A stretch of DNA of 17,428 bases from the NCBI GenBank assembly GCA_947625955.1, contig CANQQH010000009.1, forward strand, positions 1-17,428, written 5' to 3'. Below are positions 7,038 to 12,937 of the stretch, in pieces. The stretch comes from an uncultured Clostridia bacterium. Its GTDB lineage: Bacteria; Bacillota; Clostridia; Christensenellales; UBA1242. Position numbers and translations under genes: made by a program. The stretch's first letter is position 1, and each line of letters starts with the position of its first letter. The notes beneath the pieces were generated by a model. It saw only the letters and a program-made list of their open reading frames with translations. It was not told where the DNA came from and made no database searches.

Positions 7038-7067
7038 TTGATTGAATCAAAATTTGCATGATATAAT
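7038..7067 (+). promoter_or_regulatory. Promoter of the subtilase gene with palindrome over the -35
   Basis: TTGATT (7038-7043), 18 bp, TATAAT (7062-7067) with an extended -10 TG at 7059-7060. The -35 is half of a perfect 13-bp palindrome TTGATT-G-AATCAA (7038-7050). A second inverted repeat, CATGAT (7057-7062) with ATCATG (7071-7076), brackets the -10 and reaches the start codon. The ATG at 7074 is 6 nt after the -10 box, so the mRNA is predicted to be leaderless. Confidence 0.7.
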
Positions 7068-7073
7068 CAAATC

Positions 7074-8075
7074 ATGAGGTTCGATGATTTGCGCCCAGTT
7101 GTTGCCGGCGACGGCAAAGTCTATGACGAAAAGAACATGGACGTTTTGCTCACGTTCAAATACTCAACTCAAACTAAATTTTCGAAGCCAAAAAACGCAA
7201 AATTGCTGCTGGAAAGCGCAAAAACACCCCCACTAAACGTGAAAAACCTTCACAAAATGGGGTTGACAGGCAAAGGAGTCAATGTTGCAATCATCGACCA
7301 ACCGCTTGCACTTCACCACCCTGAATACGCCAGCCAGATTGAAAAATACTTTGAAGTTGGCCCGCAAGGCGAATTGCCAAGCAGCATGCACGGTCCGCTC
7401 GTTGCAAGCTTGCTTGCTGGCAAGAATATCGGCGTTGCCCCCGACGCGAAAATTTTCTATTTCTCCTGCCCTTCATGGGAATACGACGCCTCATATTTCG
7501 CCGCTGCCCTTTTGAAAATCGTTGAACTGAACAAGAAACTTGACCCAAAGATAAAGTTCGTTTCAGTCTCTGCCGACTTCCATGCCTTCAAAAACTATGA
7601 CAAGTGGCTCGACGCTCTCGACGAGGCTGAAAAAGAAGGAATAGAGGTCATCGACCTCACCGCCGAAAACGGCTTCATCCTTCCATGCTCTGTGAACCCA
7701 ATCACCAACAAGATTGAGAAGGGATTTTTGTATCATCCATTTCCGCAAGACCGAATCATCAAAAAATTGATTGGCAACAAAAGCCTCGAAGCCGTCAACA
7801 AACAAGACAATGTCATTTTCGTTCCAAACGCCTACCGCACTGTTGCCGAAAGTTATGTTAACGACAACGACTTTGAATATTGCTATATTGGTCCCGGCGG
7901 GCTGAGCTTGTCAGTTCCCTATGCCGTTGGGCTCTTGTGCCTCGGTCAAGAAGCGAACCCCTACCTTTCTGCAAAAGAGCTCAAACACCTTCTCCTCACC
8001 TCCGCCTCCCCAAACCTTATCATCTCGCCCGAAAAGTTTATTGTTGCGGTGCGCTCACGCACCGCGCCGAACTAA
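7074..8075 (+). CDS. Intracellular subtilisin-like serine protease (peptidase S8)
   Basis: 333 residues. The catalytic set is complete: Asp75 in GVNVAIIDQPL, His106 in SSMHGPLVASLLAG, oxyanion Asn199 in LTAENG, and Ser278 in GGLSLSVPYAVG, where GLSLSVP replaces the usual GTSMASP but keeps the Ser-to-Pro spacing. IGVAPDAKI after the His is also typical. There is no signal peptide and no obvious inhibitory propeptide; the first 55 residues form a short N-terminal extension with an unusual DDLRPVVAGDGK segment. It should therefore work in the cytosol, on misfolded proteins or as a maturation or signalling protease. It is a single-gene unit: predicted leaderless start, palindromic promoter, terminator right after the stop. 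Substrate unknown. Confidence 0.9.
   Translation: MRFDDLRPVVAGDGKVYDEKNMDVLLTFKYSTQTKFSKPKNAKLLLESAKTPPLNVKNLHKMGLTGKGVNVAIIDQPLALHHPEYASQIEKYFEVGPQGELPSSMHGPLVASLLAGKNIGVAPDAKIFYFSCPSWEYDASYFAAALLKIVELNKKLDPKIKFVSVSADFHAFKNYDKWLDALDEAEKEGIEVIDLTAENGFILPCSVNPITNKIEKGFLYHPFPQDRIIKKLIGNKSLEAVNKQDNVIFVPNAYRTVAESYVNDNDFEYCYIGPGGLSLSVPYAVGLLCLGQEANPYLSAKELKHLLLTSASPNLIISPEKFIVAVRSRTAPN
8046..8065 (+). repeat. Perfect GC hairpin inside the 3' end of the subtilase gene
   Basis: GCGGTGCG (8046-8053), loop CTCA, CGCACCGC (8058-8065). It encodes the last residues before the stop (VRSRTAPN) and precedes the terminator by 10 nt. It may stabilise the 3' end or aid termination. Confidence 0.5.
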
Positions 8076-8100
8076 CCGCACCTTTTGTTGCGGATTTTTT
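8076..8100 (+). terminator. Intrinsic terminator of the subtilase gene
   Basis: CCGCA (8076-8080) pairs with TGCGG (8089-8093), followed by A and six T (8095-8100). It starts on the base after the stop codon. Confidence 0.65.
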
Positions 8101-8136
8101 AATTTGTTCTCCCGACACCGCCTTTTCAAGAAACGG

Positions 8137-8435
8137 ATTTGCGGGCGAGATTTGCGCTTAGAACGAGGCACATCGTCGAAACAAAAGCTTTTTTTCGCAA
8201 AACCCTATCGGCTTTTGCATTATCTTTCGCTTTGTTTCTCCTCTCCCCACCAAACTCGTTTCTCTCGTTTGTCGGGGACCCCGATAACAACTCCCCAACA
8301 CAGGCAAGTTGCGGGCGAAATTCGATGAAAGAAGAAAGAAACAAGAAATTTTCAGGCACGGGGTTTATTTGGCATAAATCCCTGTCTGGAAATTTTGCAG
8401 TTTCTGCACTTGTTTCGCGAATTTCGCCCGCAAAT
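8137..8435. mobile_element. Palindromic structured element, about 300 bp (MITE-like or structured RNA)
   Basis: The ends form a 20-bp terminal inverted repeat: 8137-8156 matches the reverse complement of 8416-8435 at 18 of 20 positions, and both differences become G-U pairs if the plus strand is RNA. A third, internal copy (8309-8324) is perfectly complementary to 8418-8433. Between them are nested helices: GAACGAG (8161-8167) with CTCGTTTC (8255-8262, one bulge), GAAACAAAAGC (8178-8188) with GCTTTGTTTC (8229-8238, one bulge), hairpin 8197-8218, and hairpin 8272-8284. No convincing gene lies here; the open frames on both strands have no recognisable product or SD. No clear target-site duplication is seen. 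Either a non-autonomous transposable repeat or a structured RNA; the sequence alone cannot decide. Confidence 0.6.
8309..8433 (+). ncRNA. Three-way-junction RNA fold inside the element (candidate)
   Basis: P1: 8309-8324 with 8418-8433, 16 bp, perfect. A 13-nt A/G-rich bulge (8325-8337) faces G8417. P2: GAAACAAG (8338-8345) with CTTGTTTC (8409-8416), 8 bp. P3: 8346-8368 with 8374-8395, 22 bp with one bulged C (8359), three G-U pairs and loop TTGGC. P4: TGCAG (8396-8400), TTT, CTGCA (8404-8408). P2, P3 and P4 meet with no unpaired junction bases. The wobble pairs are kept on the plus strand, which suggests selection as RNA. No expression evidence is available. Confidence 0.5.
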
Positions 8436-8437
8436 AT

Positions 8438-8467
8438 TTGACGAGTTACCATTGGTTATGTTAAAAT
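8438..8467 (+). promoter_or_regulatory. Promoter of the ABC operon, abutting the structured element
   Basis: TTGACG (8438-8443), 18 bp, TAAAAT (8462-8467) with an extended -10 TG (8459-8460). The -35 begins 3 nt after the element's right repeat. The leader (about 8474-8529) contains a small hairpin ACACT (8484-8488) with AGTGT (8494-8498), and AGGGA as SD before the ATG at 8530. Confidence 0.65.
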
Positions 8468-8529
8468 AACAATAATTTGGCGCACACTAGTTGAGTGTAC
8501 ACAAAAAATAAAGTCACAGGGAAAATAGT

Positions 8530-10704
8530 ATGAACCACGTTATAATGCTTTGTTCGTTTGTTGCTTTTTCGGCGCTCTTTTCTTTTTTTCATACTTATGT
8601 TAAGAATAGATTTCAAACTTTTCTCAAAGTTCTTTCGCTGGTTCTAACGGCGCTGTTTGTTGGGTGGTATTTGCTTGCGGGCGGCAACAATTTGATTGAC
8701 GCCACCTTTAACTATAACAACCCATTTTCGAGCAAGACGCTATGTTTCTTTGCGGGATTTTCGTGCTGGATGTTGTTTGCCGTTACCGTGCTTGCGCAAA
8801 TCTTCCCATTTTTCAAAGATAAAGTGCTCCTTAATTCAATGAAAACATTTGGAACAATCGCAATGCTCTTCCCTGTTTTCTTTTTGAAGGAGCTGATCTT
8901 CACTTTCACAAACTCCTATGGCGTTTCGGTCCTCAGTTCGCTCATTGCCATTCATGTTGGGCTTTTGTTCGCTGAGTGCATATTCCTTCTCATCCACAAC
9001 GACTCATTCTATGTTCGAAGAAGCGAACTGAAAACCCTGTTTGTTTTCCTTTTGATAGTTTTCATTTTCAGCATGCCACCCTATATGCCGAAGTTCTTTT
9101 TTGGAAACGTTGGGCTCAACCTCATCAAAGGCCTGAAATTCTACCACAGAATCTATCTCTATGTTTCCTTCATTTTCCTGTTTGGGCTCTATTTCATTTT
9201 GAAAAAGCGCGAGAGCGAGTATGCGCGCATGGTGCTGCTTTTCATCTCGCTAGCAACGCTGATTTCGTATTGCTATCAATACACATATTCAATCTTTATC
9301 ACGCCAACGAGCTGGCCACTTCACCTTTGCAACACGGCGATGTTTATCTTGCCAATCTGCCTGATTTTCAAGCTTGAAAGGCTGTTCTACTTCACATTTT
9401 TCATAAACGTTATTGGCGCGTTCTTCGCAATGCTGATGCCGAATTATAGCTCAGCGCTCGCAGCGTTCTCAACGCCAGTTGTGACCTTTTGGATAAACCA
9501 CATCATGGCGTTTGCAATGCCGGTGCTTGTCATCATGCTGAAAGTCTATCCACGCCCAAAGCTCAAACATTTCATATACTCAATGATTGTGTTTGTGTTC
9601 TATTTCTTGCTTGTGCTCACGCTCAACGCGTGGTTCACAAACTATAATGCTGGGGTTGACTTCTTCTTCCTCAACTCCGACTTCATTGTTACAAAGCTTG
9701 GCAAGTGGGCGGAAGACACCAGAAACATTGTTTGGGCGTTCAAGATTCGCGACCTGACCTTCACCTTCTATCCGCTATACCAGTTCTTGTTCTTCCTTGT
9801 TTATGTTGTGCTGGGGCTGATGATGTGGTTCATCTACGCATGGCTGTTCACCTTGCAAGACTTCTTCTTTGAGCTTGCAATCAAGAATAAGAATATCAAA
9901 CTTGACGAATTGATTTTGAAAACCAAATATGACAAAAAGGATGTGAGTGAATGTATGAATGAAGAAAGCAAAGGAAAACTTGTTGTGAAAAACCTTACAA
10001 AGCGCTACGCAACGAGCAAAGTTGACGTTGTTTCTCAAATCAACTTTGAGATCAACGAGGGCGACATTATTGGCTTCTTGGGTCTTAATGGCGCGGGAAA
10101 AAGCACGATTATCAAATGTATTGTTGGCATACAGCCACCAACGAGCGGTAGCATTGAGATTAATGGCTACGACATTGAGAAGCAGCCGGTTGAAGCAAAG
10201 ATGCAGTTCGGCTTTGTTCCCGACCACTACGCACTCTATGAGAATCTCACCGGTCGCGAGTATGTGAACTATATCGCCGACCTCTATGAAGTGAGCCAAG
10301 AGGATCGCGACGCGCGCCTTGAAAAGCTGGTGAAGAACCTCAACATGGTTGAATCGTTTGATAGCCAAATCAAAACATATAGCCATGGCATGAAGCAAAA
10401 GATAACAATCATGTCGGCGCTTGTTCACGCACCAAAACTCTGGATTTTGGACGAGCCTTTGACTGGCCTTGACCCAATCTCCATCTATGAAGTGAAGGAG
10501 TGTATGCGCCAGCACGCAAAAGAGAAGAACATTGTATTTTTTTCAAGCCACATCATCGACGTTGTTGAAAAGCTCTGCAACCGCATCATCATCCTCAACA
10601 ACCATAAAATCGTTGCCGACGTTAGAACTGACGAAGTGCTCAAAACAGGCGAAAGCCTTGAAGACTTCTATCTCAAAACTATAGGTCAAAAAGTGGAAAA
10701 ATAG
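8530..10704 (+). CDS. YwaF/TMEM164-like membrane domain fused to an ABC transporter ATPase
   Basis: 724 residues in one uninterrupted frame. Residues 1 to about 460 hold many hydrophobic helices; the segment from about 240 resembles the YwaF (TIGR02206)/TMEM164 family, with its hallmark PLHLCN (H265, C267) inside a helix. From about 485 a complete ABC domain follows: Walker A GLNGAGKST (518-526), signature SHGMKQ (618-623, a variant of LSGGQ), Walker B WILDEP (D641, E642) and H-loop His674. The ATPase should energise the permease encoded 1 nt downstream, as an ABC-2-type exporter. ABC ATPases of this class are normally separate soluble subunits of about 230-300 residues; fusion to a YwaF-like domain is unusual to me. 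An internal ATG at about 9957 could make a free ATPase, but no strong SD precedes it. Confidence 0.87.
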   Translation: MNHVIMLCSFVAFSALFSFFHTYVKNRFQTFLKVLSLVLTALFVGWYLLAGGNNLIDATFNYNNPFSSKTLCFFAGFSCWMLFAVTVLAQIFPFFKDKVLLNSMKTFGTIAMLFPVFFLKELIFTFTNSYGVSVLSSLIAIHVGLLFAECIFLLIHNDSFYVRRSELKTLFVFLLIVFIFSMPPYMPKFFFGNVGLNLIKGLKFYHRIYLYVSFIFLFGLYFILKKRESEYARMVLLFISLATLISYCYQYTYSIFITPTSWPLHLCNTAMFILPICLIFKLERLFYFTFFINVIGAFFAMLMPNYSSALAAFSTPVVTFWINHIMAFAMPVLVIMLKVYPRPKLKHFIYSMIVFVFYFLLVLTLNAWFTNYNAGVDFFFLNSDFIVTKLGKWAEDTRNIVWAFKIRDLTFTFYPLYQFLFFLVYVVLGLMMWFIYAWLFTLQDFFFELAIKNKNIKLDELILKTKYDKKDVSECMNEESKGKLVVKNLTKRYATSKVDVVSQINFEINEGDIIGFLGLNGAGKSTIIKCIVGIQPPTSGSIEINGYDIEKQPVEAKMQFGFVPDHYALYENLTGREYVNYIADLYEVSQEDRDARLEKLVKNLNMVESFDSQIKTYSHGMKQKITIMSALVHAPKLWILDEPLTGLDPISIYEVKECMRQHAKEKNIVFFSSHIIDVVEKLCNRIIILNNHKIVADVRTDEVLKTGESLEDFYLKTIGQKVEK

Positions 10705-10705
10705 T

Positions 10706-12367
10706 ATGAACGCAAGCACAAAAACAAGCAAACTGAAAACTCTTATTAAGATGCAGTTGAAAGAAAAAATCAACTTGTCTTTTCTTGCGAACAAAAAACA
10801 GGCGTTCTTCAAAATCATGTTCTCAATCTTGGGCTTTGCAGCGATTGCCGCCATCGCCTATGTTGTGCTCTTCTTCTGCCAGTTCCTCAACCTGTTCTCA
10901 ATCTCGAACCAAATCCCTGTGAGCGTTATGGCGTTTGTGCTCTTGGTGATGTATGTTATCAACTTCATCAGCTCAACAATCACGCTTTCAAACTCGCTCT
11001 ATCGCTCAGAAGATAACCACGTTCTCATCACCTTCCCGGTGAACGCAAACCTTGTTTTCATCTCAAAACTGGTTGTGCACCTCATCACCGAAATCAAGCG
11101 CAGCTTCATATTCATTGTTCCTGTGTTCTTCGCCTATGGCCTGCTTTCGGGGCTCCCTATCTATTATTATATATGGATGCCAGTCATGATTTGCGTGCTT
11201 GCAGTCTTGACCGTTTTGATGGCGGGCGTCATCTCCATTCCTTGGGCAATGTTTATGCGCTTCCTCGACCGCTTCAAAATCATCAAAATTATCATCTGCG
11301 TGCTGCTGCTTGCAACCGTTGGCTACTTCGCTTTTGTTTTGATAAGCAAGATTCCATCGAACATCAACCTCATTGAAAGTTGGCGCGAGATTTCCATCTT
11401 CATTCGCCAGTTCCTTTCGAAGTTTATCAAAATTTTCTCGTTTGTCTATGCCTTTGCGATCTTCCTTTGCGGAACTGTTGCGAACTCAAAAATTGTGTTC
11501 TTCACAAAATATACCTATATCGTTCTGCTCGCAATGATAGGCCTCATCGCCCTGTTCTTGCTTCTCAATATGCTTCTGTCACGACCGGTATATTTGAGAA
11601 TGATTTCGTCGTCTTTTGAATATAAGAAGTCGCAGAAAAAAGCCAGGAAAAATGTTAAGCTTGCGTCGAACGCGTCACCTGTTCTCTATGAGCTCAAGAC
11701 CATGCTTCGCCAAGCCGAAACAATCAATAGCAGCCTTATTTCAATCGTTGTTGCGCCAATAGCCATTTTGGCGCTCAACAAAATCTACGGCGCAATCAAC
11801 ACGAGAATGCTCGGCTCAAACCTCACAATCGCATTCAATGTTCTCATCATCTTGCTCTTCACGCTCTCGGCGAACATCTCGGTTTCGTCGATATATAGCA
11901 AAGAGGGCGAAAGCTTCTATTTGAACAAGGTCATTCCAAAAAAGCCATACCAAATTTTGTTCTCGCGCCTTGCCTATAATGGAACACTTGCGCTTGTTTT
12001 GTTGCTTCTCACCTGCCCAATCTTCTTCTATTTCTCAACGCTGAGCGTGATGAACAAAATCTTGCTCTTCATCTCGCTCTTTCTCATCAGCCTTGTGCAC
12101 TTGTTTTGGAGCGCGGAAATTGACTTTCTCAACCTGCAAACGCAGAAATTCAAAACCGAGGGAAAGGCGGGCATCAACCCAAACGAGCTCAAATCAACCA
12201 TACTTTCATTTGCAATCAGCCTCATCACCTTTGCGATTGTTGCGTTTTTCTTGATTGTTGATAACAGCAACTTCTTTGTTAAACTTCTTTTCATGGCAAT
12301 AGCAGTTCTTGCGCTGAGAATATCGTTGTTCCTTTATAAGGCAAGAGTGCTGTTCAAGGAGAAATAA
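10706..12367 (+). CDS. ABC-2-type exporter permease
   Basis: 553 residues with about 12-14 hydrophobic helices in two halves, separated by a basic cytoplasmic loop (FEYKKSQKKARKNVKL, near residues 304-319). The C-terminal half contains SSIYSKEGESFYLNKVIPKKPYQILFSRL, a segment seen in large putative ABC exporter permeases of Firmicutes. The first residues are cytoplasmic and basic. It starts one base after the stop of the fused ATPase, so the two are surely co-translated and form one transporter. Direction is inferred as export, since no solute-binding protein accompanies it. The cargo is unknown; the small exported protein encoded next is either an accessory or a partner. Confidence 0.85.
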   Translation: MNASTKTSKLKTLIKMQLKEKINLSFLANKKQAFFKIMFSILGFAAIAAIAYVVLFFCQFLNLFSISNQIPVSVMAFVLLVMYVINFISSTITLSNSLYRSEDNHVLITFPVNANLVFISKLVVHLITEIKRSFIFIVPVFFAYGLLSGLPIYYYIWMPVMICVLAVLTVLMAGVISIPWAMFMRFLDRFKIIKIIICVLLLATVGYFAFVLISKIPSNINLIESWREISIFIRQFLSKFIKIFSFVYAFAIFLCGTVANSKIVFFTKYTYIVLLAMIGLIALFLLLNMLLSRPVYLRMISSSFEYKKSQKKARKNVKLASNASPVLYELKTMLRQAETINSSLISIVVAPIAILALNKIYGAINTRMLGSNLTIAFNVLIILLFTLSANISVSSIYSKEGESFYLNKVIPKKPYQILFSRLAYNGTLALVLLLLTCPIFFYFSTLSVMNKILLFISLFLISLVHLFWSAEIDFLNLQTQKFKTEGKAGINPNELKSTILSFAISLITFAIVAFFLIVDNSNFFVKLLFMAIAVLALRISLFLYKARVLFKEK

Positions 12368-12817
12368 ATGAGAAAATCAGTTATGTTCTTTATTGGCGTT
12401 TTGTTCGTGATATCCGTTGTTGTGGTGTCATTTTTTGGAATGCAAGCGCGCCTTGACCAGTTCAAAAAGTATATCAGCGAAATAGAAATCACAAGCTACG
12501 ACCAGATCGTTGGCAACCGCAAATACCTTGTTGTTGAGTTCATCGGCGAGCAAGACACCTTCACAACAATACGATATAGGGTTGCCCCAACCGATGATAG
12601 CATCACAAGCTCTGTTGAGTTTTTGATCTCCGACAACACCTACACAGACGAAGACGGCGAGAAAAAAGAGTTCGCCAGCATCGACAAAAACACAGGCATA
12701 TTGGAGTTCTATCGCTACTTTGAGGACAACCACTTTGTGACCATCACCATCCGTTCAACCGACGGTTCAAACGTGAGCGACAGCGTGTCCGTTCTTCTCT
12801 ATCTCCCAGCGGAATAG
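12368..12817 (+). CDS. Small membrane-anchored exported protein with Ig-like fold signs
   Basis: 149 residues. One N-terminal membrane helix (about 5-24), no lipobox Cys, then a beta-rich outer domain. The tail ASIDKNTGILEF...FVTITIRSTDGSNVSDSVSVLLYL has the pattern of a bacterial Ig-like (Big_2-type) repeat, which commonly reads as a strand, DxxTG, a strand and a final xVxV strand. It begins immediately after the permease stop with no gap, so it belongs to the same operon and may be an extracytoplasmic accessory subunit of the exporter. A specific function is not recognisable. A terminator follows. Confidence 0.78.
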   Translation: MRKSVMFFIGVLFVISVVVVSFFGMQARLDQFKKYISEIEITSYDQIVGNRKYLVVEFIGEQDTFTTIRYRVAPTDDSITSSVEFLISDNTYTDEDGEKKEFASIDKNTGILEFYRYFEDNHFVTITIRSTDGSNVSDSVSVLLYLPAE

Positions 12818-12839
12818 AAAGCAAAATAATAATTTTTCG

Positions 12840-12865
12840 AAAAAGGCAAAATTGTTGCCTTTTTT
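12840..12865 (+). terminator. Terminator of the ABC operon
   Basis: AAAAAGGCAA (12840-12849), loop AATTG, TTGCCTTTTT (12855-12864), with the T-run continuing. It starts 23 nt after the last stop. Confidence 0.85.
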
Positions 12866-12867
12866 GT

Positions 12868-12896
12868 TTGCCAAAGATAGGATAAGGTTGTATAAT
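12868..12896 (+). promoter_or_regulatory. Promoter of the 760-aa lipoprotein gene
   Basis: TTGCCA (12868-12873), 17 bp, TATAAT (12891-12896). The leader of about 35 nt is A/T-only up to AAGGAG (12927-12932), a strong SD before the ATG at 12938. Confidence 0.75.
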
Positions 12897-12937
12897 AATT
12901 ATGTTTTTATAACAAAAATAATAATAAGGAGAACATT

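Noticed and set aside
8126..8452. Open frames on both strands across the structured element (108 aa minus, 100 aa plus)
   Set aside because: No SD, no recognisable domain, and base pairing of the palindromic arms accounts for the sequence. Stop-free frames are expected in this more GC-rich repeat.
9775..10515. 246-aa open frame on the minus strand
   Set aside because: Shadow of the ATPase domain; the plus strand has all ABC motifs in frame.
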